Below, piece after piece: positions 43,189 to 54,204 of a stretch of 64,000 bases of DNA. Both the position numbers and the translations under genes were made by a program. How positions within the stretch are numbered: the first letter of the stretch is position 1; each line of letters opens with the position of its first letter. Below the pieces are notes generated by a model that was not told the origin of the DNA, did no database searches, and worked only from the letters and a program-made list of their open reading frames with translations. The stretch spans positions 18,267,729 to 18,331,728 of the forward strand of contig CM060950.1 in the NCBI GenBank assembly GCA_030765055.1, given 5' to 3'. This stretch comes from Mantis religiosa. Its lineage: Eukaryota; Arthropoda; Insecta; Mantodea; Mantidae.

Positions 43189-43348
43189 CATTTAAAAAAA
43201 TAGGAACAATGGAGGCAAATAGTTTCTGAAACATGTTCCGGGAAATTTAAAAGTAAGTGTTGTTTAGCGTCATTAATCGATTCCCTTTAAATTTAATTTA
43301 TTACAACAACACTGTTTTCAACACTTCCAAGAAAGGAACATGCAGTAT

Positions 43349-43980
43349 TTCATAACCAGCTTTAAGGCTGTTAGGAAGCCGCCTCAAGTTAAATGTCAAA
43401 AAGACTGTCCTTTAGGTACCTGTGCTGTGGCATCACACCATTCAAGCTGCTTAGCTTCCTGCACTGCCTTCCTGGCTAGAAAGATAGCCAAATGTTCTTC
43501 TTCAGAGAGACCGGCTAGGATAGGGGATGCAAACACCTTGGCATACATCAAAGTAGCAAGTGGCTCAACATTAACTTTACTAGTTCCAAACTGATGTACT
43601 TTTAGTAATTGAAGAAACTGGATCATCCTTATTTCTATCAAAATCCATTGCATTGCTGCACACAGTTCTGTATTAGCCAGCAATTTTTTTCCAGTGGGGC
43701 CTGAACCATGGAGGAGTTCAATGGGCTAACAGGTTGTGGTTGTGGTTTGGCTGAGTGCATGATAGGTAACAAGGAGTGTTACACTTTGATGCAGTGACAG
43801 TTCCTTCCAAGGCAACATCAGCCATACTTCTTAGAAATGACAACACAAAGATCTGTAACAGTGTCCATTGCTCTAATGGATTCCATGCAGGTAAAAATGC
43901 CACTAGCCCATCTATCTCCATGCCAGGTTGAAATTCTTAACGATTGCAGAGAGGGTCAACTTGAAACCCTGCACCACTCT
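43349..43980. other. No recognised feature
   Basis: An open minus-strand frame (43683-43396) encodes about 95 residues without a motif I recognise. No splice-compatible host exon could be assigned. Confidence 0.4.
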
Positions 43981-43984
43981 TGCT

Positions 43985-44105
43985 ATCCATCAAAGGATTA
44001 GAAACCAAAGTATTTTACAGGTAATGCCAAAACCTAGAAAACTGGTGGCTCAGGATCCATAGAGTGCCAAACCCATACTTTCCGAGGTAAGCCCTTGGAG
44101 GCACA
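43985..44105 (-). repeat. LINE A-type 5' terminus relic
   Basis: Around 44046-44100 the sequence matches the 5' terminal block of LINEs A1 and A2 (ggctcaggatcc, gtgccaaacccatac, aagcccttggagg) with many substitutions. It is probably the decayed 5' end of a related element. Confidence 0.4.
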
Positions 44106-44109
44106 ACCA

Positions 44110-44734
44110 TGTAGAACAACTTTTATAGTCAGCGATTTAAGAGAACTCCTTACTTTTTAATTGTAGGAGTAATCAAATACTTTAAATTTATAAAAGTACC
44201 TTAAATCTGATGGCATTCAAGTATTATTACTGTTCATAGCAGTTTTATGTTCTACAGCTCAATGGTGGGCATTGACTCATTCATTTTCTCAAAGTGCAAA
44301 ATTTTAACATTTTTCATGCATTGGAATTCTATGACAAACATGGAGAAATTCAAATTTTTTTGAAAGCCTTATGCAATAAGTGGAAACTATCTTGCACATT
44401 CATCTTCTAAAAACCATGTAAGAAAACTTTTCTCCCAGGAATTAGCAATTAGAATTTCAAAAGCCTATCAGTTGAGTATTTCAGATGTATCCATTCGGTC
44501 TGTAGTCAAAATTGTTCTACAAATCAATCAAATAATTTGTACTTAAGCTTCCTAATTAAAATAGGAAGTTAGAGTAATGGGTTAATTGTATTGTTTCAAG
44601 TATCTGACTTTTATAAATTTGACAACAGGGAAGGAAACTGAATTTTTTTTTAATGAATTAATTCTTAATTCTTACACCTACCATATATTCTATTTTAGAT
44701 TCTTACAATTTTTTTTTTCAAATTTAGCACATAC
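44110..44734. other. Intron 2 proximal sequence without recognised gene
   Basis: About 620 bp of AT-rich sequence just downstream of BicC exon 2. No repeat or ORF is supported. Confidence 0.45.
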
Positions 44735-44778
44735 CTTCTGGAAGAAGATGTCTGCTGGCTCCTGAGAATCTGTATCTC
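44735..44778 (-). CDS. BicC: Bicaudal-C exon 2
   Basis: A 44-bp minus-strand exon with acceptor ctcttcatttcag (just above 44778) and donor GTATGT (below 44735). Two bases complete the Gly codon begun in exon 1. Fourteen codons follow, DTDSQEPADIFFQK, ending in phase 0. The FFQK-IM junction with exon 3 matches the DFFQKIM stretch that enters KH1 in Bicaudal-C proteins. Exact phase agreement with both neighbours is the main evidence for such a small exon. Confidence 0.85.
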
Positions 44779-44779
44779 C

Positions 44780-45995
44780 TGAAATGAAGAGCACAGTAAA
44801 TGTTATAATAGATGGAAGCATAAGGAACGAAGAGGCAAAATAAAATTAGTCAATGTACCCTATATTTTGAAGCTGATATTGCATACATGGACATATTAGG
44901 TAATTCAACTTAAGTTAATAGCCAAGCAGGTCATATAGATGATGCAACAAATGCTTAGGTTTATTGAAATCCCAAATTATGACGTAGGACCAATCAGAAT
45001 TAAGTATTGCGATGACTTAGCAATAAAAAACAGAAAAAGAACCAATGATTTTATTCTTAAATTTTTTCTTCTCTCTATTTAACTCTCGAAGAGGGTAGAC
45101 GTGTTTTCGGTAAACGACTTCTTGTAACTACGAGAAGTTATTCGAGTTCATTTATGAACGTTTAGTAAACGTTTAAAATATATATCGAAGACGCGATGCT
45201 ACGATAAATAATTTAAGTAAAAAACCGTTGCGTCATTTATAAATAAAAGAAGAATATTAATATATTGTAAAGGGCTATTTACATCAGTGGAAAAAGTCGC
45301 ATGTAAAGAAGAAAACGATGATGAGGAATATAATTCCAAGTAAATTGAAACGGTGTAAATTATTTTATTCCATAGTTGCCCTTTTGTATCGATACCACGC
45401 CTGCGAAGTTTCACATCTCATCGCTCGCCGCAGCTGCCGGAGAGAGGATTTATAGAAATCTTCGAGAACATCATCTTCACGGCTTTTAGACGAAAGGTTC
45501 ATCGCTTCTACATCAAGGTAAGGCTTGGCTTCTACATGCGTCGCCACACCGAGGGAGCGCGAAACTTTTGCGCGTGTGGGGCGTAGATCTCACGACTGGG
45601 CGAATCCAACTTCAGATATGTCACCGCATCGTGTGATATAAATCCAACCCACAAGGAGGGGAACCGTTCCAATTTAAATGTTTGACAAAACGTAGAACAA
45701 AACTCAAATGACTTGTTTCAAAGAAGCTATACCCAATGTAATTGTGAACATCTTTTTAATACTTTTTCATTTAATTATACTGATTTGGATTAAATTTGTC
45801 TTTGGAAGCCTGTAAATCAGCAACTACAGTAAGATATAACTGCTGCAGCTTTCTCACAGTTTCTGGAGAGTGTATGATAGAGAAGCATTCAACAAAACAA
45901 TTTGAGTTCTAAAGGAAAAAAAGGGGGACAAAAGGCTATAGAGATAAGGTGGGTATTTGTCTATTTTGATGCTTTGTTTATAATTGTAGGTCTTT
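44780..45995. other. Unique-looking CpG-containing stretch of intron 1
   Basis: From about 45060 to 45660 the base use differs from the surroundings: CpG dinucleotides are frequent (gcgcgaaacttttgcgcgtg is one form of this on either strand). A minus-strand frame (45547-45365) encodes MNLSSKSREDDVLEDFYKSS, ending RYKRATME. On plus, a good donor (caag-gtaagg) lies near 45517. No family is recognised. It could be an alternative first exon or promoter, or an unknown repeat. Confidence 0.35.
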
Positions 45996-45999
45996 TGTT

Positions 46000-46205
46000 T
46001 TTGTAATTTATGTCCTCCAATGTTAAGTCATAGCGGACAATGAATGGAATGGGTGAAATGATGCTCAAATGAGTCCAGTGTCCATAGTTACTTAGTTACC
46101 CGACATTCGTCTTTCAGGATAAGCAGAAAAACCGGAAAAACGTTATCCAGGTAACTCACCCTGACCGAGATTCGAACTCGGAACCTCTTGAGCGTGAAGC
46201 AGGTG
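46000..46205 (-). repeat. tRNA-derived SINE-1 (copy a)
   Basis: A minus-strand copy of the most frequent SINE here. It has B-box-like gagttcgaatctcggtcag, then ttacctggataacg and cctgaaagacgaatgtcggg, with a 3' end at acataaattacaaaaac. The A-box end is disrupted near 46200. Confidence 0.7.
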
Positions 46206-46645
46206 TGGGTGTCTGCGTGCATGCATGGCTTTTCGTTGCTGAGAGTCCGTTAGGTTCATACTATCCTACTAAGAAATGCTTGGATTGAAAGCTTAAACTC
46301 AACCCTAAAGAATTTAGCTAAAAGTACACAACAGCGGTGCACAAGGGTAGTTTCACGCTAACAGCTATTGAGAAGCAGTCTTGACATTCCCCAACCTCTA
46401 TTACACCTGTCAGCCTACAAACCCCACCCATATCCATTCACTGCCAAACCGCAAGAAAGGCATGCACACCATTTAACACACCTTGGACTGTCCTAAGCCT
46501 GCAAACTACGCCATTGTTAAGCTTTCGCTCGGTGGCCTGCACCACACCATGTAAATGAGCACACCTTTTTTTCTGTCAAGAGACAATTTAAATATATGTA
46601 GATATGTTATTCTTAGAACTTTTTATATATTTATTCATGTCAAGC
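46206..46645. other. No recognised feature
   Basis: About 440 bp between a SINE and a mariner. No ORF or repeat boundary is supported. Confidence 0.4.
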
Positions 46646-46651
46646 ATACTA

Positions 46652-47937
46652 CGAGGGCTGTTCAATAAAGAATGATTACAATTTTTTTGACCACGTACCT
46701 TTACTCATCCTCATAATTTTGATAGTCCTCAAAATAGTCCCCCGTGAATGCGATGCACTTGTCCCAGCCTTTCGACCAGTCTTCAAAGACATGATGGAAA
46801 ACTTTTTTGAGAGATCCTTCAAAATCGCCTCCGCAGCCTTCACCACTGCTTCTGATGATGGATAATGCTTCCCACGAAGACGTTTTTTCAAGTTAGGGAA
46901 TAGAAACAAGTCACATAGGGCTAAATCCGGACTATAGGGAGGGTGAGGGAAGCACTTCACGTTGGTTTTTGCAAGATATTGAGCAACAACATTGGCAATA
47001 TGCGGCCGCGCATTATCGTGGTACAGCATCCATCCTGCTTCACGGAAATGTGGCCTTTTGCGCCTGATATGGACCTGCAAATATTTTCAGGATATCCCTG
47101 TAGTATTGTCCAGTTACTGATGTATGTGCAGGTACAAAATGCTGATAAACCATTCCATGAATATCAAAGAATGAGATGACCATAACTTTCCCAGCAGAAG
47201 CAACCACTTTTGCATTTTTGGGGGTTGGTGATGGAGATTTCCACACTGAGCTTTGCTGTTTGTTCTCAGGATCAAAATGATGTATTCAAGTTTCATCAGC
47301 AGGGATTATGTTTGAAAGAAACTCCGGATCTTCCTCTAACATCAACTTTAACTGCATGCAGACCTGCATGCGAATGTCCTTTTGTTTGGGAATCAACAGT
47401 CTTGGAACCCATCGCGCGCAAACACGTCTCATGTGTAATGTTTCTGTCACCAACGTGTGGGTGGCATCCATTGAAGTGTTCAGTATTTCAGAAAGTAATC
47501 TTAAGGTAATTCATCGATCCTCTCTCACAATGGCAGCAGCTGTGTTGATGTTTTCTTCCGTAAGAGTAGTAACTGGAGCACCGGGTCCACTTTCCTTTGA
47601 AATTAATTGTCTCCCCTCTTTAAACATTTTAAACCACCTTCGAGCTGTGCTGTAAGGAAGAACAGACTCTCCATAGGCCTCCTGTAACATTGTATAGGCC
47701 TCAACTGAAGATTTGTTGAGACGAAAGCAGAATTTCAAAGTCGCATATTGTTCCTCGCGTGTTACCTCCATTGCAGCGGTAGGCGATACTGAACATTTCT
47801 GAACTTTCCTGGTTCTCACAGGCGGGAACCAGAAGTACCAATAATGAAACTACCACGGCATGTTTGTTTCACATTAAGCTAACAGAATATAATAAGTTTG
47901 AATTTTAGTGCAAAAATTCTTTATTGAACAGCACTCT
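46652..47937 (-). mobile_element. mariner element M1
   Basis: Inverted ends gggctgttcaataaagaat (left) and gtgctgttcaataaagaat (right, on minus) lie inside TA dinucleotides (46650-46651 and 47938-47939). The 1.29-kb length is that of a complete mariner, and it encodes a transposase on minus. Confidence 0.85.
46676..47819 (-). pseudogene. mariner transposase (M1)
   Basis: From 47819: the N-terminal HTH region has REEQYATLKFCFRLNKSSVE and TARRWFKMFKEGRQ. After a break comes WVPRLLIPKQKDIRMQ and FLSNIIPADET, with the first catalytic Asp, then a TGA where Trp is expected (near 47285). HHFDPENKQQSSVW follows. The second Asp is in MLYHDNARPHIANVV and the third in PPYSPDLALCDLFLFPNLKK, giving the mariner D,D34D pattern. 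At least two frame changes and one nonsense codon make it inactive. Confidence 0.85.
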
Positions 47938-47944
47938 TATCACT

Positions 47945-48834
47945 TAAACTATATTATTGATTAAAATTTCAAATAAATTTCAATTAAATTTGAAAAGAGT
48001 AGACAAATTAAATGGAAATTTAGACTTGTTTGACTTTAAAGTTAATACAATTTGTAAATTTAGTCTGATACCTTCAGTTTGACAGTGTTAAAACCTGTTC
48101 CTTATCAATTGATATAAGTGATCAAAGTAGATTTCTACTTCTAAATATAAGAGTGCAAAAATACATCATCTGCATCTTTACAAAATACCAGAGAGTAATC
48201 CTAAGGTTCTACAAGGTCATATGATCCAAAGCTGAATGCATTTTTTGAAAGTTATAATCAGTGTCTTTAAAAGTCTTTCCTACTGCTCTTATTACCGCTG
48301 ATCGCACTGAATCTATTTACAGCCAATGGAGGAACTAGGCATGCTCTGCCAAGCCAGTGCATAAGGAGCATTGTAAGTGGTGGTTCGGGGTTAACGCGGT
48401 CCGTGTAGGGCAGGACCGATAATAATAATTATTAACAATAAAGAATTAACAATTCTACCAATATACCTAATAACACAGGAACATTCAGGCTATAAGCAAA
48501 AATATCTAAAGTCTCCGAACATTGTTTGACACTCTGGTTCCCACACCCTAACCTGACCGGAAACATTACCCATTGTCTGACTAAGCCCAAGGCAGTGAGA
48601 GGCACCTGACCCTTCCAGTCAGGGTTCCTTCTTAGAATTCGCGAACTTGATAACCATGCAGAGCGAACCCGGAGGAAAACCCCGACCTGTCCAGTAAACC
48701 TTCTACAACCGTAACCCTTAAACGTCACCTTCCCTACTGTATGAGGCGTTGAGTGCTGGGAGGACTCAACCAGGTTCCTAATGGGCTAGGACCGCCTCAG
48801 GGTCTAAGTTGATTCTGCTATCATTTCTGTAGGT
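47945..48834. other. No recognised feature
   Basis: About 890 bp of intron 1 without a supported gene or repeat boundary. The GC-richer part (48340-48800) may be an unidentified repeat. Confidence 0.4.
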
Positions 48835-48846
48835 GCATTTCTCAGT

Positions 48847-49053
48847 ATTTTTTAATTTACGTCCTTCAACGTTAAGTCATATCGGACGATGAATGAAATG
48901 GATGAAATGATGCTCAAATGAGTCTGGGGTCCATGACGCATAGAGTTAATCCGACATTCGTCTATCAGGATAAGAGAAAACCCCGGAGAAAACCTTATCC
49001 AGGTAACTCAACGTAACCGAGATTCGAACTCGGAACCTCTTCAACGTGAGGCA
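48847..49053 (-). repeat. tRNA-derived SINE-1 (copy b)
   Basis: Minus-strand copy with the B-box region cgagttcgaatctcggttac and body ttatccaggtaactc in complement. A perfect 12-bp duplication, gcatttctcagt, flanks it (48835-48846 and 49054-49065), confirming retroposition. Confidence 0.8.
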
Positions 49054-49109
49054 GCATTTCTCAGTCATGTCGTCGTGAAAAGGCTGCTACTTCTCTAAGG
49101 TCATTCAGC

Positions 49110-49345
49110 GATTCGGCCGCGCGCGTGTGTAACGCCCACTTTTACTACATGCGGCACCGCACCTTCTTATACGAGATGAAGATGGAGCACCGGTGGAATG
49201 AGATGACGCGGTGAACCGGAGATCCCGGAGAAACGCCACCCCAACGCGGTGTTGTCTACCACAAACCTCCTTTGCGATAACCTGGGATCAACCCGGGCCA
49301 CCTTGGTTGAGAGTCAAGTGGCCTAACCACTCAGCCGCGGCGCGG
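49110..49345 (-). repeat. tRNA-derived SINE-2 (copy 2)
   Basis: On minus: gcggctgagtggttaggcca (A box) and cgggttgatcccaggttatc (B box), then a body with acaacaccgcgttgggg and ggtgctccatcttcatctcg. It is the same family as 18066-18310. Confidence 0.7.
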
Positions 49346-49779
49346 CTGCGAGTCCTTATGGATGCAGATGTTGGTCACATCTTGCAGAAGTTGTCTTCTT
49401 TAGCTCATTGAGATCTGCAAATAAGTATGCGTTTGAGAGTAGAAATGCTTCTAAGAACTAAAGCAGTTGTTGATGGGGGCGCTACGACAAATTAAAATGT
49501 TTTGTGCACTTGAATAATATTAACAGTTCTTTGACAAATTTCGATGTTCTTGTAATGAACTTCATGCTGGTATTCTACATTTCCATAAAAAGCTCTTCAG
49601 ATTTAGTTTTCAAAGAACTTATTTTAAACAAATCTGGATAGGTTTCCTGAAGGGAGGTGTTAGCAACAATAGGGAAGACAGCTGAAAGTTGCAGCGACCT
49701 CTTAGAATTAGCATTTCATTACGGAGGGGATTCGGTACGTTGGCCAACATGCTGGGCCCATTGTACCTATGGCCCCCCA

Positions 49780-50340
49780 CGTTATAACTTGAACGTACCT
49801 TGTATCTAATTACCAAAACCCCCGGGAGGAAGGATGAGGCGAAGGAGACAGAGGGCGGCCAACCCAAGGAGCTACGAAAGTACAGGGGGCAGCGTCCCTA
49901 CAGTTTACTTGGGTAGAGACTTCCCACGACAGACCAGGACAACGGACACGCTTCCCTACTGCGGGACGGCAACGAGTCCAGCAGCCGAGCCCTGAAGGTC
50001 CCAGGCAGGCGATCTCGAAATGGTCCCAGCTGAGGAGCGGAGACCGGCAATCGACCTCCCGGAGGAGGAAGTAGTTTTCCTCAGAGCATATCATCCTGCC
50101 ATGCACCACCGAGATACCACCGACACTTCTACCCTGAAAGAGACCACCAGATGAGAGATGATGTGAAATCATAGTGATGAAATGGAGGTACAGGAAATTC
50201 GGGGGATGTAATTCACCTACATAGTGACCCGGGAAAGACCCCGAAAATACCCATGGGTCAGGTAGGTCGGCCACAGGAATTGAACCCTGGCCTGCCGAAG
50301 GCGGGCCACAGACGAAACCGCCTGAGCCATCCCGCTCGGT
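49780..50340 (-). repeat. tRNA-derived SINE-3 (long body)
   Basis: On minus a tRNA-like head, gcgggatggctcaggcggtt, with agggttcaattcctgtggcc (B box), is followed by a long GC-rich body (about 450 bp) of unknown origin. It is the only copy in the window, so its 3' limit is uncertain. Confidence 0.5.
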
Positions 50341-50364
50341 AGGAACCTCTTAAGAATACACGAG

Positions 50365-50603
50365 CCCGCCTCGGTAGCGTGGTGGTAGCATGTGTGCCTC
50401 ACGTTCAAGAGGAACCGAGTTCGAATCTCGGTCAGGGTGGGTTGCCTGGATAAGGTTTTTCCGGGGTTTTCCCTTATCCTGAAAGACGAATGTCTGGTAA
50501 CTCTAAGCTCCATGGACCCCAGGCTCATTCGAGCATCATTTCACTCATTTCATTCATCGTCCGATATGACAATGTTGGAGGACGTAAATTAAAAAGAAAA
50601 CAG
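50365..50603 (+). repeat. tRNA-derived SINE-1 (copy c)
   Basis: The head cccgcctcggtagcgtggtg and gagttcgaatctcggtcagg, then ggataaggtttttccggggt, with the end gaggacgtaaattaaaaag. Flanks gaatacacgag (50354-50364) and gaataaacgag (50604-50614) are an 11-bp duplication with one mismatch. It inserted at the head of the SINE-3 copy. Confidence 0.8.
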
Positions 50604-50614
50604 GAATAAACGAG

Positions 50615-51215
50615 GATACAAAACTGCTTTCCCAAGGTCTTTAAATTTAAATGACAATTTGAGTCAACATCAACTCCAATATTTCAAAACATAACAATTT
50701 ATACTTCTGGGAAACTTACACTTAGGACAGTTTAGCATATTTTCTCTCTGAAAACTCATCTTTGTTCAGCCGTTAAAAAAATAAAGAAGAAAAGCTTTCT
50801 TTACAGTAAAAAATGACTTCTGTTTGCTTCCGAACTGGTAACCTGAAAGACCTCTCTAAAAATAATGACCAAAAAATGAAAATTCAAAATCATATTACTG
50901 GGAAAGCTATTTGAAAGCCAAGATAAAAACTTATTTCCTAAAAAAAATTACTGAGATAATTCCAGTTTTCCTGAACCACCTTAAGCAATTTTGAATAAGT
51001 ATGAGCTCTTCAGGTGTCTATCGCAATGTGTAAATGCCACCGTACAACAGTATCTAAGATATAGTTAGCTTAATTTAGCAGATTTGATGAAAACATTCCA
51101 GCAATATCAGCAAAAAGAATGTGAATTTGAGAAATTATTTTCAGTGTTTCTATGACTAAATTCAAGCTAGGGGCTAAACAATGAAGTGCAAAATACCTCA
51201 CTTTCTTTTTTACAA
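50615..51215. other. No recognised feature
   Basis: About 600 bp of AT-rich intron 1 sequence without a supported feature. Confidence 0.45.
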
Positions 51216-51219
51216 ACTA

Positions 51220-52157
51220 CGAGGTATGTCCAGAAAGCAAGTTCTGTGTGGTAAGAAAATTAAATTGTGTACAGATACAAAACAATTATTTTTTGCACAA
51301 ATTTCTACAACTCTTAAACTACTTTTCCACATAACTGCCGAAATTTTGCAGGCATCTGTCATAGCAAGGCACAAGTTTCTGCATACCTTCTTGATAGAAG
51401 TTTGCCGCCTGTGTCTTCAACCAGTTCAGCTCTTCGTCATTGTTGAAGTGTTGACCGCCAAGGAAAACAGATGAAAGTCGATAGGAGTGAGGTCAGGGCT
51501 GTACGGGGGGAGGGGTGGTCAAACACGTCCCAGCCAAAGCCCTGTAGGGCCAAAAACTGAAGTGGACTACCCATCCGTTTTGTTTTCAGTTGCTCAGTAA
51601 GAATCTTTGGCACCCAACGTGAGCAAAGTGTACAAAATTTCAGTTTTTCAGTAACAATTTCATGAACTAGTATTCGTGAGATTTGGGGAAATTCTATAGC
51701 GAGAGCACTAATTGCAAACTTGCGGTTTTTCTGGATCTTGTCATCAATTGCATGAACCAGTTATTCTGTAACCAAAGATGGATGGATGCCCACTTCGTTA
51801 TTCATCGTGCACTTCACTACGTCCTTCATTGAACTGTCGGACCCATCTTCTTACCATTGTATCACTCATTGTATTTTGTCCATAAACACCGCAAATTTGC
51901 CGATAAATTTCAATTGGTGTCACTTTCCTAGCATTCAGAAAACGAATCGCAGATCTGATTTCACAAGCGGTGGGATTTTCACTCAAGAACGACAATGTAA
52001 ACACGCACAACAAAGCGTACGTGGCTGACAGCAATCTCACAATGGCGCATGTTTCTTCTCCTTGATACAGAGCGCCTATCGCGCATGTGCGGAACTGCGA
52101 TCGCAGCACTGCAGCGGAGATAAATTGAAACAGAACTTACTTTCTGGACGCCCCTTG
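51220..52157 (-). mobile_element. mariner element M2, internally deleted
   Basis: Inverted ends tccagaaagcaagttctgt (left) and tccagaaagtaagttctgt (right, on minus) lie within TA dinucleotides. On minus, the N-terminus reads EIRSAIRFLNARKVTPIEIY then SDTMVRRWVRQFNEGRSEVH. Traces of SRWVPKILTE and FGWDVFDHP...LTPIDFHLF follow. The central part holding the first catalytic Asp residues is missing, so about 0.94 kb of a 1.3-kb element remains. It differs from M1 in ends and HTH. Confidence 0.75.
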
Positions 52158-52472
52158 TATTTAAATGTCCAGATATGATATCGGCACGATTGTAGCACTG
52201 TTCTCTAAGGTTTGTGGCGATAAATGATTCTCCACTCGCAGCAGATAGGAAGCACGCCGACTGTTTGGAAGATCCTGGTCGAGATTTGATTAAATAAGAG
52301 TCATGTGATCTTTTCTCAGGTGTGGATTTTTGGTGACAGAAATAAAATTTATATGACTCCAAATTCGTAATATATTATGTAATGGTATACTCTGAATTAC
52401 AATTCACTCGTTTCTATTACGAATATCGAATAACACTTTTTGAATGTTATTAACTTTCTTTTACAATTATAT

Positions 52473-52964
52473 TGTCACCCAATTATCGGAAAGCCCGACC
52501 AACGACAGCTGAGAAGGGACCAGAGGCAGCCGAGCCACACCCTCCCATTAATCTCAGTCACTAACTGAGGGGATAATTAGGGAAGTGTCACTTGTCGCTG
52601 GCCGCCTCTTCCCCCTTCGCCTACCATCTGGAATCTTCGCGGTGATTCACTGAAACCAGAGACTTCTAGAAAACAGTGATATTCCTATAAAAAGGGCTGC
52701 AATGAGTGAGGTCAGTCAGTTCTTGGCGAGCAGCGAAGCAACGCCGTGCTAGTGTACGGACGAGAAGACTGTGTACGTGCGTCGGAGGAGTTTACGTAAT
52801 TGCGAGTGCAAGTGGAACTGTAACGGACGAACTGGTGAATCGTAATTGTGTGCATTACGTAATTCTGTGTAATTGGCAAGTGCTCAACTGTAAGTCAGTG
52901 GAAATAAAGAACATTTTTGAGTGGTGCAATTGGACTTTTCATTTCACGAACCCACAAAGTCACA
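52473..52964 (+). repeat. 5' LTR of the Gypsy element
   Basis: It starts TGTCACCCAATTATC and ends GTCACA directly before the primer-binding site, about 492 bp. A TATA box (cctataaaaaggg, 52684-52696) and an AATAAA signal (near 52905) are placed as expected for U3 and R. The partner 3' LTR is not in the window, so the limits rest on the TG/CA ends and the adjoining PBS. Confidence 0.6.
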
Positions 52965-52965
52965 C

Positions 52966-52983
52966 TGGTGTCAGGAAGCGGGA
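52966..52983 (+). promoter_or_regulatory. Primer-binding site of the Gypsy element
   Basis: The sequence tggtgtcaggaagcggga starts one base after the LTR end. It begins with TGG, the complement of a tRNA CCA 3' end, as needed for minus-strand priming. The exact tRNA was not determined. Confidence 0.6.
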
Positions 52984-53009
52984 CGACAACATCACCGAAC
53001 ATTACAACC

Positions 53010-54204
53010 ATGGACGCGGCATTGGAAAAGACTTTGGAGAAGATGATGGAAATGTAGGCCGAATTGACCTCGGAAATGAAAGCGGCAAATAATAGCCTGG
53101 CCGCGGAACTGACAGAAATGAAGACGGCGAATGACAACTTCGCTGCAAAAACAAAAGAGGCAAATAAGAGCCTGACCGCGAAGCTGGAGACTACAAATAA
53201 CAACCTGGCCGCGGAACTGAATCAAATGAAGACGGCTAACGACAACATCACCGAGAAGATGGAAGAAATGAAGGCCGAGTTAACCACAAATGAGAGCAGC
53301 GAACGGCAGTCTGGCCACGGAAATGAAGGCGGCGAACGAGGCTTTCACCCCAAAGTTTGAAGAACAGTTGGCCGGCGTAAAAGAGGACGTCACAAAGTTA
53401 GGCGAGCGCGTCGAAGACCTGGCGATCCGCGTTAATGAGCTGGAAGGAAAGGCCGACAACAGCGTCAAGTCCCTGAGCGCCATGGTGGAGGACGTCGTCG
53501 GCAGGAGGTGGAAGGACTTGAAGGCCGACGCGCCGGGACGCGACACAACATCGGCGCGTGTCAAACCTCCGAAATATGACGGCGCGTCAACGTTCGAGGT
53601 CTTCCGCCGCCAATTCGACGCAATGGCCAAGCACAACAAATGGTCACCAGGGGAGGAGGCCACACAGTTAATAGCCAGCCTCCAGGGACGGGCCGCGGAA
53701 GTCCTAAACGCGGTGCAGACAACGGTGGCGCCCAAGGATATCTGGGAGGCCCTAGAGAATCGTTTCGGTAACCACCACTTAGCCACAGCGTACCGCAGCC
53801 AGCTAAAGGCAAGGTCACAGCAGCCAGGGGAGACGCTGCAGGAGTTCGCCCTGGCAGTTGAACAACTGGCTAGCAAGGCCCTAGTCGACCTCCCACCAGA
53901 GTTCGTATCCCGGGAAGCTGCCTACACATTCGTGGACAGTGTACGAGATACGGAGATTCGTCAGCGCCTAATGCTCGGCGATTATAAAACCATCCACGAG
54001 GCGCTGACAGCAGCATTAAGGATGGAGGCGGCCAAGGTAACATCTATCCCGACGTCGAGGACGAGGAGTGTCCGCTACACCGGAGACAGAAGACCAGCCG
54101 AGGGACGCCGGCGAACACCTAGTGGCCTGTGTTGGGGGTGTGGACAGCCCGGACACCTGCAGAGAGACTGCCCACAACAGGAAGAGCAGCCGGAAAACGA
54201 GTAA
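53010..54204 (+). pseudogene. Gypsy gag
   Basis: Gag starts MDAALEKTLEKMMEM and meets an in-frame TAG at 53055. A coiled coil of tandem repeats follows (AAELTEMKTANDNF, AAELNQMKTANDNI). After a frameshift near 53290 comes the capsid-like region (PPKYDGASTFEVFRRQFDAM, LIASLQGRAAEVLNAVQ, LEFRF-like LENRFGNHH). A single zinc knuckle, CWGCGQPGHLQRDC, lies near the end. The final stop overlaps the start of pol in another frame by about 75 bp, fitting a programmed frameshift arrangement. Confidence 0.85.

Larger units (their letters stand above)
42047..43335. mobile_element. Penelope-like family A inverted dimer (copy 2), itself interrupted
   Basis: The left arm (minus) starts at 42047, is broken at 42108 by a family B dimer and resumes at 42694-42815. 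The right arm (plus) runs from about 42817 to 43335, with SNIKDAIPSNKKYGIYKIEC and IYIGKTKRNLETRAKEHFRN in frame. Flanks gaacacacagtac (42034-42046) and gaacatgcagtat (43336-43348) look like an aged 13-bp target duplication with three mismatches. An A run (43144-43186) replaces part of the right arm. Confidence 0.75.
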
